From positions 1 through 40,927 of the forward strand of contig JALHRW010000020.1 in the NCBI GenBank assembly GCA_022841245.1: DNA of 40,927 nucleotides, in the 5' to 3' direction. Under the pieces are notes generated by a model. It saw only the letters and a program-made list of their open reading frames with translations. It was not told the origin of the DNA and did not search any database. How positions within the stretch are numbered: the first letter of the stretch is position 1; each line of letters opens with the position of its first letter. Positions 26,403 through 35,182 of the stretch are shown here, piece by piece. The DNA is from Planctomycetota bacterium (lineage in GTDB: Bacteria > Planctomycetota > UBA11346). The translations under genes were made by a program, and so were the position numbers.

Positions 26403-28868
26403 TCAGCCCATGTCGCGGCGCAGCCGTGCGAGGGCCTGCGCCAGTTCGGCCTGGCGGAAGGGTTTCTGCAGGAAACCGGCCACGCCCATTTCGATCAACT
26501 GCTTGACCTCGGCGTTGCGCGGGAAGCCGCTGACCAGGATGATCGGAATCTGGGGATCGATGCCGCGCAGACGGGCGGCGACGTCCACGCCCGAGACTCT
26601 CGGCATCACCACATCGAGCAGTACCGCCACCAGTTCGCTATGGCGCGAACGGAATGAGATCTCTGCCTCTTCGACATTGCCGGCAGGCATGGGGGTGTAG
26701 CCGAGATCCTCGAGCTGCATCGCCATGGCGGTGCGTACCATGTCCTCGTCGTCGATGACCAGCACCAGACCCTTGCCGGTGGGTTTGTCCTGTTCCCTCG
26801 GAAGTTCGTCGGCCTGGGCCGTTCCACACGGGAAGTACAGGTTGAACGTGGTGCCACGGCCGACGTCGCTGACGACGGTGACTGCGCCCTTGTGCGAAAC
26901 CATGGTGCCATAGACCGACGCCAAGCCGAGTCCGGTGCCTTTGCCCACCTCCTTGGTGGTGAAGAAGGGATCGAAGATGCGATTCAGGTCGGTGGCGGCG
27001 ATGCCGGTTCCGGTATCGCTGACCGCGATCTGCACGTATTCGCCCGCATCGAGGACAACGCTGCCAACGCGACACGCTTCGCCTTCGAGGGAGACGATCC
27101 TCGTGGCGAGGATCAGGCTGCCCCCCTGCGGCATCGCATCCCTGGCGTTGAGGCAGAGGTTGAGGAGCGCATTCTGCACCTGAGCCGGGTCGCCGACGAC
27201 GGCTGCCGAAGGAGCTTCCAGACGCAGCGAGATGACCACTCGCGGATCGATGGTGCGCTCGAGCAGGCCGACCGTCTCGCGTAGCAGCTGGTGGAGATCG
27301 ACCGGCGAGGAGAGGATCTTGCCCTTGCGGGCAAAGGACAGCAGCTTGCGGGTAAGCTGGCTGGCGCGTTCTGCAGCCGAGATGATGGTGCTGTTGTAGC
27401 GCATGATGCGCTCGTCGGTCGCGCGGATGGCGATGATCTCGGCCGAGCCGATGATCGCCGCGAGCATGTTGTTGAAATCATGCGCCACACCGCCGGCCAG
27501 CTGGCCCAGCGCCTCGAGCTTCTGCCCCTGGCGCAGCTTGTCCTCGAGTTCGCGCATCACGGTGAGATCGCGGGTGATGGCGACCAGCAGATCGCGACCC
27601 ATGTGGCGGAACCGGGTTACGACGATCTCGGCATCGAACTGGCTGCCGTCGCTGCGCTGGCAGCGCCAGGAGCTGCGCTGCAGGCCGCTGTCCATGGTAT
27701 CCGCACTGAGGCGGCGTCCCCGCTCGATCGTCGCGCTCCCATCCGGCTGGGTGGCTGGAGCCATGTCCCACGGTGCGATGGCGTGGCCCTCCACGACCCT
27801 GAACAGTTCGCCATAGCATCGATTGGCATCGATGACCCGCCCAGCTTCGATCACGGCTATGGCATCGGGCGATGCATCGAACAGCGTTCGATAATACGCC
27901 TCGCTGGCACGCAGCGCATCGGCGGCACGCAGATTGCGGCGATGCAACAGCAAGATGCTGAACACCCCGATGCCAAGGAGCACGGCCACCACCAGATGCA
28001 CCCGCAGGTCGCGTTGCCACTGCTCGAGCGCTATGGATTCCCGGAATCCAGCCACCGTCACCAGGGGCATGTCAGCGACAGGCTTGCTCGCCCAGATCAT
28101 GGTCTCCGCTTCACCCAAGGCCGGTGCGCGGAGCACGCTCGACTCCGCTTCCGGGCCCGCGGCCTTGCGGAGATCCGCATCCACCAGCTGGCCGATCTGC
28201 TCCGGGCGATGCGGTCGGCGCGCCGCCAACCTGCCGGTGCGATCGAACAGAGCGAAGGTCCATTGCTGCTGGTCGACCGCTGTCAACACAGCGCCCAATG
28301 CATCGGTGTCGATGCTGGCCAGGACGATGCCGGCGAAGCGACCATCCGCGGTGCTCAGGCGACGGCACGGGAGCACGGTCCAGTTTCCCGTGCTGCGCGA
28401 CAGCATGACATCGGGCACGACCAGTTCATCGCGCGCTGCCTCACGCTGGTCTTTGAAATAGGAATGGTCGCTGATGTCGATGCGGGGGACCTCATCGAGG
28501 CTCGAGAACATCGGCCGGCCATTGGCTGAAACGACATGTAGCCACAGCACCAGGGGATGCCGGGCCATCCGTTCGCGCAGCATGGCGCCCATGGCCGCAG
28601 CCCGCGCGGAATTACCGGAACCGGGGCCGCGGAGGACCTCATCGCCGTCGACATGCCCGCGCACGTCCAGCAACAGCAGATCGATCTGCCTGAGTGCCGC
28701 CGCCACCTGGTTGGCCGTGGCATGCGCGCGGTTGGCAGCGCGAGTAGAGAAATGCTCGATCACCCGTTGATGGCCTAGGCCCAGGATCCAAGCCTGGAAG
28801 CCGAGCACGATTGCGAACATGGCAACCAGGGCGACTGTCAGGGCGCGGATCTGCTGGCGCTGCGCCAT
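26403..28868 (-). CDS. Membrane hybrid histidine kinase with PDC-type extracellular sensor
   Basis: 821 residues: TM1 (10-30), a periplasmic PDC/dCache-like sensor (about 40-285, with ISDHSYFKDQREAARDEL and GIVLASID), TM2 (290-309), PAS (325-440), HisKA with His463 in [11 protein letters not shown], HATPase (NALLNLCLNARDA, SDTGTG, GTGLGLASVYG), and a C-terminal receiver with VIDDED, Asp752 in LLDVVMPRVSG and KPF. The sensor class binds small metabolites such as amino acids or organic acids. The kinase core is very similar in wording to that of the converging hybrid kinase, suggesting duplication with new sensor modules. Its start lies about 400 bp from the ETR1-like kinase, transcribed the other way. 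Confidence 0.95.
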   Translation of the reverse strand: MAQRQQIRALTVALVAMFAIVLGFQAWILGLGHQRVIEHFSTRAANRAHATANQVAAALRQIDLLLLDVRGHVDGDEVLRGPGSGNSARAAAMGAMLRERMARHPLVLWLHVVSANGRPMFSSLDEVPRIDISDHSYFKDQREAARDELVVPDVMLSRSTGNWTVLPCRRLSTADGRFAGIVLASIDTDALGAVLTAVDQQQWTFALFDRTGRLAARRPHRPEQIGQLVDADLRKAAGPEAESSVLRAPALGEAETMIWASKPVADMPLVTVAGFRESIALEQWQRDLRVHLVVAVLLGIGVFSILLLHRRNLRAADALRASEAYYRTLFDASPDAIAVIEAGRVIDANRCYGELFRVVEGHAIAPWDMAPATQPDGSATIERGRRLSADTMDSGLQRSSWRCQRSDGSQFDAEIVVTRFRHMGRDLLVAITRDLTVMRELEDKLRQGQKLEALGQLAGGVAHDFNNMLAAIIGSAEIIAIRATDERIMRYNSTIISAAERASQLTRKLLSFARKGKILSSPVDLHQLLRETVGLLERTIDPRVVISLRLEAPSAAVVGDPAQVQNALLNLCLNARDAMPQGGSLILATRIVSLEGEACRVGSVVLDAGEYVQIAVSDTGTGIAATDLNRIFDPFFTTKEVGKGTGLGLASVYGTMVSHKGAVTVVSDVGRGTTFNLYFPCGTAQADELPREQDKPTGKGLVLVIDDEDMVRTAMAMQLEDLGYTPMPAGNVEEAEISFRSRHSELVAVLLDVVMPRVSGVDVAARLRGIDPQIPIILVSGFPRNAEVKQLIEMGVAGFLQKPFRQAELAQALARLRRDMG

Positions 28869-29264
28869 GGGCCGTGCCTTCCGGAAGAGGAGTCGACTTA
28901 GTCACTGTAGCCCCCCTCCTCGTTATGCGCAACCTTTGTGTAGCTTTCTCAGAACGATTCCCGCTTTCCAGCCCTGTTGGCATCGGGCGCACGCTGTTGC
29001 GGGCTCACCGCCGCATCGCCAACATTGCCTCAAGCGATCCCCGACCGGTGCGTCATTGCCTGCGACCGCTGCCAAGGCCTGGAACCGGGCAGCAACAACC
29101 GCTACTGGCCGCCGTTGCTGGGCCCGATGCTACTATTTGTATTTCAATGAGTTACGGACGACCGGCCAGCCAACAGCCGACCTCGCGGAGGGCGCAGGAG
29201 ATTGTGTCAGCTTACCTACTAGTGGGTTGCGAGATGATGTTGCCAGTGACTATGGGTTCATCTT
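28869..29264. other. 396-bp divergent intergenic region, no gene seen
   Basis: This gap lies between two divergent sensor-kinase genes. Short frames in it are Arg/Pro-rich or lack starts. The right part (about 29125-29255) is less GC-rich than the surroundings (e.g. GATGCTACTATTTGTATTTC), as expected of promoter DNA for the ETR1-like operon. I could not fix a -35/-10 pair. Confidence 0.5.
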
Positions 29265-30428
29265 ATGGCCTCCTTCCTCGATGTACTTGTTGATACCTCG
29301 CGTTGGCCCGCGCGATGGATGTGCGGAGATTGGCCAGCCTGGCTGGGTTGGCTGCACATCCTGAGTGATCTTACCACATTTGCAGCCTACGTCGCCATCC
29401 CGGTTTCGATCTTCCTCTACGTCCGTGCCCGCAGCGACGTGCCGCTGCGCGGACTGTTCCTGCTCTTCAGCGCCTTCATCTTCAGTTGCGGCTGCGTCCA
29501 CCTGTTCGACGCGCTGATGTTCTGGTGGCCGGCCTACCCGATCCTCGGCCTGATCAAACTCGCCACCGCGTTGATCTCGGCTGTCACCGTCGTCGCCTTG
29601 ATCCGAGCCCTGCCAGTCGCCGTCCGTCTGCCCGGTCTGGCCATGGTCAACGCCCGGCTGGAGCAGGAGGTCGAGGCCCGGACGGCCTCCGAGGAACGCC
29701 TGCGCGACCAACGCCAGGAATTGCAGCGGATCAACCGCCAATTGGAGCAGTTCGCCTACATCGCCTCGCACGACCTCCTCGAACCGCTGCGCAAGGTCCG
29801 CTTCTTCGCCGACGTGGTGCGCGACGAGGCGGAGGGACAACTGAGCGCGGATGCCGACGACGCGATCAAGCGACTTGGTCGGGCGGTCGAGCGGATGAAC
29901 CGCCTGATCCGCGACCTGCTCACCTTCGCCCGCGCCGGCCGCACCATCGAGAACTGCGTACCGGTCGAATTCGATGCGGTCGTGGCCGAGGCCATGGAGC
30001 AGATCGAGCCCGCGATCCAGGCCAGCCAGGCGCGCATCGACGTGCAGCCGATTCCCGCGGTCATGGGCGACCGACTGCTCCTCGTCCAGGTGATGCAGAA
30101 CATCCTCGCCAACGCCATCCGCTATCGCCACCCGGACCGGCCGGTGATGGTAACGATCAGCGGACGACGCAGCGGAGCGCACGTCGTCATCGCGATCGCC
30201 GACCAGGGCATCGGCTTCGACCCGTCGGCCTCGCAGCGCCTGTTCGAGCCGTTCGTGCGCCTGCACAGCGGCGGCCCCGACGAAGGCTCGGGCATCGGAC
30301 TCGCCATTTGCGCGCGCATCGTCCAGGCCCTGCGCGGCACGATCACCGCCGATGGCCGGCCAGGCGGAGGCGCGACCTTTGCCATTACCTTGCCGGCCGC
30401 ATCCCTGTCCCACGAGGCAGAAGCATGA
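29265..30428 (+). CDS. Ethylene-receptor-like (ETR1-type N-terminus) sensor histidine kinase
   Basis: 387 residues. Three membrane helices (about 29-51, 60-82, 91-113) form the sensor. All seven ETR1 residues linked to copper/ethylene binding that I compared (Asp25, Tyr32, Ile35, Pro36, Ile62, Cys65, His69) are present at a constant +10 offset: Asp35, Tyr42, Ile45, Pro46, Ile72, Cys75, His79, within LSDLTTFAAYVAIP and FIFSCGCVHL. A coiled linker (125-160) leads to HisKA with His169 in ASHDLLEPLRK, the phytochrome-like subtype, and HATPase with QNILANAIRYRH, DQGIGFD and GSGIGLAICARIV. There is no GAF domain, unlike plant receptors. Ligand could be ethylene or another small molecule at Cu(I). 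It overlaps the following regulator by ATGA. Confidence 0.92.
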   Translation: MASFLDVLVDTSRWPARWMCGDWPAWLGWLHILSDLTTFAAYVAIPVSIFLYVRARSDVPLRGLFLLFSAFIFSCGCVHLFDALMFWWPAYPILGLIKLATALISAVTVVALIRALPVAVRLPGLAMVNARLEQEVEARTASEERLRDQRQELQRINRQLEQFAYIASHDLLEPLRKVRFFADVVRDEAEGQLSADADDAIKRLGRAVERMNRLIRDLLTFARAGRTIENCVPVEFDAVVAEAMEQIEPAIQASQARIDVQPIPAVMGDRLLLVQVMQNILANAIRYRHPDRPVMVTISGRRSGAHVVIAIADQGIGFDPSASQRLFEPFVRLHSGGPDEGSGIGLAICARIVQALRGTITADGRPGGGATFAITLPAASLSHEAEA

Positions 30429-30862
30429 CCACCGCACCCGTACTTCTGCTAGTCGATGACGATGAGGAGGATGCACTGATCCTCGACCGCGCCATCCGCG
30501 GAGCCGAGGACCGTGTCCAGCTCCACCACCTCAACGACGGCCCCTCCCTACTGGAGAAGGTGCACAAGCGAGGCATGCCGCCGCGCTGCGTCGTCCTCCT
30601 CGACCTCAACATGCCGCGCATGGACGGCTTCACTGTGCTGGAGCGCCTACGCTCCTCGCCCGGTGGGAGCGACCTTCCGGTGGTGATTTATTCGACAGCC
30701 GCCGACCAGCACCAGATCGACCGTGCCTACGCCAGCGGTGCGAACGCCTTCCTCACCAAGCCCGGGTCGCTCGCCGAGACCCGCACGCTGGTCAGCGCCC
30801 TGGTGACGCACTGGTTCGAACAGGGACGGCTGCCGAGCCAGACCACCGAGGAGGACGCATGA
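30425..30862 (+). CDS. Single-domain response regulator (Rcp1-like)
   Basis: 145 residues, one receiver domain: VDDDEEDALIL (10-20) with the acidic pair, Asp60 in VVLLDLNMPRMDG, Ser/Thr in VIYSTA, and Lys in FLTKP. It has no output domain and belongs with the Rcp1-type receivers that pair with phytochrome-like SHDLxEPLRK kinases, as encoded just upstream. It overlaps both neighbours by 4 nt (ATGA at each end), so its stoichiometry is probably tied to theirs. It may be a shuttle in a phosphorelay or act on a protein target. Confidence 0.93.
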   Translation: MTTAPVLLLVDDDEEDALILDRAIRGAEDRVQLHHLNDGPSLLEKVHKRGMPPRCVVLLDLNMPRMDGFTVLERLRSSPGGSDLPVVIYSTAADQHQIDRAYASGANAFLTKPGSLAETRTLVSALVTHWFEQGRLPSQTTEEDA

Positions 30863-32424
30863 CTGCCCGCGACGCTCAAAGCAACGAGATCGCCCTCCTG
30901 CTCATCGACGACGACGCCGATGCCGAGGTGGTGGTCAAGCGCATGCTGCGCTCGTCGCCACTGCGCTACCGCGTCGAATGGATCGGCGATGCGGAACCGG
31001 GGGCACTGCGCAACCGCATGGCCACCGGCGCGATCGGGGCCATCCTCCTCGACCACCGGCTCGCCACCACCACCGGAGACGCGCTGCTGCGCCAGCTCGG
31101 GCCGGTCGACCAGATGCCACCGGTCATCGTGCTCAGCCAGTCTACCGACCCGGCGGTGACTGACGTCTATCTCGGCATGGGCGTCGCCGACTACCTGGCC
31201 AAGGATGAGCTCAATCCCGGGCTGCTCGACCGCACCATCCGCCTGAGCCTGCGCCAGCGAGCCCAGGTCGACGAGGAGCGTCGCCGGCACGAGACTCTGC
31301 TGCGACAGGAGCGCATGGCGACCATCGGCGTCATTGCTGCCGGCGTCGCGCACGAGTACAACAACCTCAACTCCGTCATCCTCGCGGCCCTCGAACTGGG
31401 CGGCAAGCCGGGCAATAGCACGGTCCAGCGGGCGATCTCTGCGATCGAACGGAGTCGACGGATCAGCAACGCCCTGCTGGCCATCGGCCGACCGAACGCC
31501 AGCACGACGGCATGCGACATCGTCCGCCAGGTTCTCGACACCATCGCCCTGCTCGACAGCCATCTGCTGCGCCAGGACATCCGCATCACCACGCAACTGC
31601 CCGAAGGTCCGGTCAATGTCGCGATGCATCCAGGGGATCTGCATCAGGTGCTCAGCAACCTGGTGATCAACGCCGCTGATGCGATGTGGAACAGCACCGA
31701 CCGCACGGTCTGCGTTGGACTGACAGCGAAGGACGACGAGGCCATCCTCACCATCACCGACAAAGGCGTCGGCATCGACCCCGATGACATGCCTCGCATC
31801 TTCGACCTGTTCTTCACCCGCAAGAAGCCGGGCGAAGCAGGCTCCGTCTTCCAGCCCGATACGGTCGGAACCGGACTGGGACTGCCGCTGTGCCGTTCGC
31901 TTATCGAGCAGAACGGCGGCACGATCAACGTGCGCAGTTGGCCCGGCACCGGCACCGCCGTCACCGTCCGACTGCCGCGCTCGCACACCGCAGAACGACA
32001 GTCCGACAGCTCGACGGTGGTGACGCTCGCCACGCTGCGCGACCGCCGCATCGCCGTGATCGAGGACAATCTCGACCTCGGCGCACTGATCGCTGACGGC
32101 CTCGCCACCTATGGCTGCGAAGTCGAAGTGTTCAACGATCCCACCACCTTCCCAGCCGCACTGCGGCAACGCCACTTCGACGCCGCGGTCCTCGACTGGA
32201 TCATGCCCGGGCTGGATGGGGCTGGCGTGCTCCTCGCCAGCGCTGACGCCGACCGCCGACCCCCGCTACCGGTGATCATCGTCAGCGGCGGGGACGTCGA
32301 TTACGGTCCGCCCCCGCCGGGTGTCAGCATCGCCGGCTTCCTGCCCAAGCCGTACCGCCACAGTGCCCTGGCCCTGTGCCTGGCGCGCATTCTCGCGCTG
32401 ACGCCGAAGCGCCCCCTGTCCTAA
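30859..32424 (+). CDS. REC - histidine kinase - REC hybrid protein
   Basis: 521 residues, no TM helix. The first receiver (11-130) has IDDDAD and Asp65 in AILLDHRLATTTG, a relaxed form of the usual DLxMP motif. A kinase core follows with His165 in AGVAHEYNNLNS and HATPase boxes SNLVINAADA, DKGVGID and GTGLGLPLCRSL. The second receiver (398-515) has VIEDN, Asp446 in AAVLDWIMPGLDG and KPY. Input by phosphotransfer to the first receiver, kinase, and then the second receiver would make it an intermediate relay. The 4-nt overlap with the regulator gene puts it in the same operon as the ETR1-like sensor. Confidence 0.93.
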   Translation: MTARDAQSNEIALLLIDDDADAEVVVKRMLRSSPLRYRVEWIGDAEPGALRNRMATGAIGAILLDHRLATTTGDALLRQLGPVDQMPPVIVLSQSTDPAVTDVYLGMGVADYLAKDELNPGLLDRTIRLSLRQRAQVDEERRRHETLLRQERMATIGVIAAGVAHEYNNLNSVILAALELGGKPGNSTVQRAISAIERSRRISNALLAIGRPNASTTACDIVRQVLDTIALLDSHLLRQDIRITTQLPEGPVNVAMHPGDLHQVLSNLVINAADAMWNSTDRTVCVGLTAKDDEAILTITDKGVGIDPDDMPRIFDLFFTRKKPGEAGSVFQPDTVGTGLGLPLCRSLIEQNGGTINVRSWPGTGTAVTVRLPRSHTAERQSDSSTVVTLATLRDRRIAVIEDNLDLGALIADGLATYGCEVEVFNDPTTFPAALRQRHFDAAVLDWIMPGLDGAGVLLASADADRRPPLPVIIVSGGDVDYGPPPPGVSIAGFLPKPYRHSALALCLARILALTPKRPLS

Positions 32425-32445
32425 GCATCGAATTCCGACTCGGCA

Positions 32446-33333
32446 CTAGCGCGGGGCGAACGCGAGCAGGACCAGTCCCACCACGATCACCGCAACCCCC
32501 GCCCGCCGCTGGGGCGACGGACGCTCGTGCAGGACCAGGACGCCTAGCAGGACCCCGAGCGGGATGCTGAGCTGGCGGAAGGCGGTGACGTAGCCTGGAT
32601 TGCCGACCAATGGCAGGGCGAGCAGCGCGGTGCCGTAGGACAGCCAGATGCCGAATCCTGCCAGCAGAGCGCGTGACAGGATGGAGCGGTCGAGCGCCAG
32701 ATGCCGACGTTCGCCTGGAAGTGCCGCGGCCAGCACGCTGCAACCGATGCCGTTGCCGACCGCCATCACCGAGGCCAGCGCCAGCACGCCGGTCATGCCG
32801 TTGGCTTCCATCGCCATGGCGGTCAGGCCGGCGTCGATGCCGGTGTAGACTGCGCTGAACAGAGCCGCAGTCAGGATCGCCGGCTGTCCCAGGCCAGCGA
32901 GCACCGCGCGCCAGCCGCTCCACGAGGTCAGCGGCACGCACAGGCAGCCGAGCACCACCAGGACGACGCCCAGCACAGCCGGCTCCGACAGCGGCCGCCA
33001 GCCGAGCGATCCCGCCACCGCAGTCAGCAACGCCACCGGCAGGGCGCGCACCAGCGGGTACGCGGCAGACAGGTCGTTGCGCCGGTAGGCCGCAGCCAGG
33101 CCCGCGTAGTAGGCAGCTTGGCAGGCGCAGCTGACCGCCAACAGCCACCAGAAGCGGGGCGGAACGCCAGCCAGCGCGGGCAGCGACCACGGCCATGCCG
33201 CCAGGCCCACCAGCCCCATCGTGCCTTCAGCGGCGGCAAAGAACGCCAGCGAGGGCGTCCGTCCCTTTCCCATGAGGTTCCAGAGCGCATGGGCCGTGGC
33301 CGAGACGCACAGCAGCAGGAGCGCGATGGCCAC
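32446..33333 (-). CDS. EamA/DMT-family transporter
   Basis: 295 residues, ten predicted TM helices in two five-helix repeats, as in the drug/metabolite transporters. The first repeat has AYYAGLAAAYRRNDLSAAYP, the RhaT/EamA-type segment where the AYPL region lines the pore, and the second has FRQLSIPLGVLLGVLVLHE, the matching position with the conserved Glu. Export of a metabolite, amino acid or nucleoside is usual; the substrate is not determined. It begins 3 bp after the PHP phosphoesterase stop and so is likely co-transcribed with it. It converges on the REC-kinase-REC gene. Confidence 0.88.
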   Translation of the reverse strand: MAIALLLLCVSATAHALWNLMGKGRTPSLAFFAAAEGTMGLVGLAAWPWSLPALAGVPPRFWWLLAVSCACQAAYYAGLAAAYRRNDLSAAYPLVRALPVALLTAVAGSLGWRPLSEPAVLGVVLVVLGCLCVPLTSWSGWRAVLAGLGQPAILTAALFSAVYTGIDAGLTAMAMEANGMTGVLALASVMAVGNGIGCSVLAAALPGERRHLALDRSILSRALLAGFGIWLSYGTALLALPLVGNPGYVTAFRQLSIPLGVLLGVLVLHERPSPQRRAGVAVIVVGLVLLAFAPR

Positions 33334-33336
33334 GCC

Positions 33337-34236
33337 TCAGGTCAGGAACAACGGCTGAGACCAGGCGCACTGGCCCATCCCGCTCTCGACCCGGACGCGG
33401 ACGTAGCCCTCATCGCCAACCGGCACATAGCGCGCCTCGTGGCCCTCGACCATGCCCAGCACGCGCCCACCGGAGCCGATGAAGACGATGCGGCAGCGGC
33501 GACCAGCCGGTTTGGCAGCGACCTCGATCGCTCGCGGCGTCAGCACCAAGCGATCGAAGCGCGGCCCGTTCGAGGCGTAGAACCTGCCGGCATGCAGCGC
33601 ATTGAGGATCAGCTGGGATTCCGGACGTTCGCACTCGACCGCGACCCAGCCGCTGAAGGGCGGGTCACTGCGGAAGGTGCGCTTGGGCCCGAAATGATGG
33701 CAGTCATCGGAGGCGACCGCCCACAACCGACGGCCGGCGGTGAGGGCCGCGTCCCACAGCGACTCGGTGCTCTCGTGCTGGGCATCGCCGAGGTTGTCGC
33801 TGTCCATCGCCCCGTTCCACAACTCCATCGCGTGGGCGCCATGCACGGCGAGCAGTTCGGCACGACCGAAACCCCACTCCCAGTTGGGATGGTTGAGGAT
33901 GGTGAAGGCGCCCTGGGCCAGGAATCCGTCAATGCCATGCTGCAGGACGGCGACCGCGCTAGCTGGCGTCTCAGCCGGCCCATGCGTGGCGGTGGCGCCG
34001 ATGCCATTGATGTGCAGCGGGTGCCCATCGCAGCTGGCGCTGTATTCGCACGCGCCGAGGACAGCGAAGTCTCGGCCCGTGTCCGAGCAGTCCTCCGGGC
34101 CGGTGCGATGATTGTGGTCGGTGATGCCGACGAAGGAGAAGCCGCGCTCGCGATAGAAACGGGCCACCTCAGCGGGTGGGCTGTCGCCGTCGGAATTGGT
34201 CGAGTGGCAGTGGAGGTTGCCGAAGAACCAGGGCAT
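33337..34236 (-). CDS. PHP-domain metal-dependent phosphoesterase
   Basis: 299 residues. PHP motifs are in order: HCHST (residues 9-13) with Asp16, GITDHNHR (37-44) with the second metal His, a conserved Glu in GACEYS, TILNHPNW, and AVASDDCHHFG near residue 170. These form the trinuclear metal site of histidinol-phosphatase-like enzymes. The last 80 residues are beta-rich and not part of PHP. Possible roles are a phosphatase or nucleotidase on a small substrate. The gene is directly upstream of the EamA transporter and divergent from a TrmB-type regulator. No signal peptide. Confidence 0.88.
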   Translation of the reverse strand: MPWFFGNLHCHSTNSDGDSPPAEVARFYRERGFSFVGITDHNHRTGPEDCSDTGRDFAVLGACEYSASCDGHPLHINGIGATATHGPAETPASAVAVLQHGIDGFLAQGAFTILNHPNWEWGFGRAELLAVHGAHAMELWNGAMDSDNLGDAQHESTESLWDAALTAGRRLWAVASDDCHHFGPKRTFRSDPPFSGWVAVECERPESQLILNALHAGRFYASNGPRFDRLVLTPRAIEVAAKPAGRRCRIVFIGSGGRVLGMVEGHEARYVPVGDEGYVRVRVESGMGQCAWSQPLFLT

Positions 34237-34284
34237 GCCGGCATCCTATGGCGCTCCGCCAGAGTGTCGGTATGGATCCATGCC

Positions 34285-34309
34285 TGTCATGTAAATGCTT
34301 GCAGTGACA
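34285..34309. promoter_or_regulatory. TGTCA-N15-TGACA inverted repeat between divergent genes
   Basis: TGTCA at 34285-34289 and TGACA at 34305-34309 face each other in the 114-bp gap between the PHP and TrmB-type starts. Such a spaced dyad, about two turns apart, could be an operator for the TrmB-type protein. The arms are short, so chance is possible. Confidence 0.3.
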
Positions 34310-34350
34310 CGCGTGATGCACGAGAGTTGTCGTCCAGATCGGTACGACAG

Positions 34351-35100
34351 ATGAGCAGCACGCTATCCCGCCAACTGGTCCAGGCCGGCCTCGGTCGGAC
34401 CCAGGCCGACGCCTACCTCGCGCTAACCACGCTCGGCGATGCCGGGGCTGCGGAAGTTGCCCGCCAGGCCGGCATGCCGCGTACCTCCGCATACGCCGCC
34501 CTCGCCGCTCTCGCCAGCGCCGGCCTCGTCACCACCACCATGCGCGGCAGGCGCAAGCGTTTCGTCGCGGCCCCACCAAAGGCTCTGCTCGAACTGCCTC
34601 GCCGGCAGGAGTCCCTGCTGCGCTCGCTGCTCGGTGACATCAACGGCCTGGCGAAGCGCAACCAGACACGGCCGCGTATCGCCGTGCACGAAGGCCGGGC
34701 CGGCATCATCCACGTCAACGAGCTGCTGCTGACGGCGCGCTCGCGCTCCTACTGCTACGTCGGCAGCGCCCGCGAGATGGTGGACGCGATGGGCGAGGAG
34801 TACCTGCGCGACTACGTCCGCCGACGCGTCGCGCGTGGCGTCCGCGTCCGCGCGGTGCGCGTGCGCGGCAGCGAATCGCCTCTGGACTGCCTGGCCAGCG
34901 GCGCGCGCTGGCTGCGCGAGGTGCGCTACCTCAACCGACCGGTCGATCGCGACCTGGTCAGCCTCTACGTGTGGGACGACCGCGTCAGCATCACCTCGAC
35001 CATCCAGGAGGGATTCGGCATCGTCATCGACAGTCCCGAATGTGCCGCGATGGTCAGGCTGATGTGGGAGACGCTGTGGGAGGCCGCCGAACCAGCGTGA
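34351..35100 (+). CDS. TrmB-type transcriptional regulator
   Basis: 249 residues from ATG 34351. Residues 8-70 are a winged helix of the TrmB sort: LVQAGLGRTQADAYLALTTL, DAGAAEVARQAGMPRTSAYA, then the wing VTTTMRGRRKRFVAAPP. A coiled linker follows, then a C-terminal domain (about 115-245) with SRSYCYVGSAREMVDAM and DDRVSITSTIQEGFGIVIDS, like the phospholipase-D-related sensor part of TrmB proteins. TrmB is known as a sugar-responsive regulator in archaea and occurs sporadically in bacteria. It is divergent from the PHP/EamA pair, its probable target. Confidence 0.85.
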   Translation: MSSTLSRQLVQAGLGRTQADAYLALTTLGDAGAAEVARQAGMPRTSAYAALAALASAGLVTTTMRGRRKRFVAAPPKALLELPRRQESLLRSLLGDINGLAKRNQTRPRIAVHEGRAGIIHVNELLLTARSRSYCYVGSAREMVDAMGEEYLRDYVRRRVARGVRVRAVRVRGSESPLDCLASGARWLREVRYLNRPVDRDLVSLYVWDDRVSITSTIQEGFGIVIDSPECAAMVRLMWETLWEAAEPA

Positions 35101-35182
35101 TCTCTGGTTGCGATGGCCGTCAACAGGCAGCCGCGTCCGCTGGCGAGGTCCGCGAACTGCTCGGCGCCTACAACGACGCGCC

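Noticed and set aside
28811..29364. Short plus-strand frames upstream of the ETR1-like kinase
   Set aside because: Arg/Pro/Cys-rich, overlapping the neighbouring gene starts, with no ribosome-binding site or family features.
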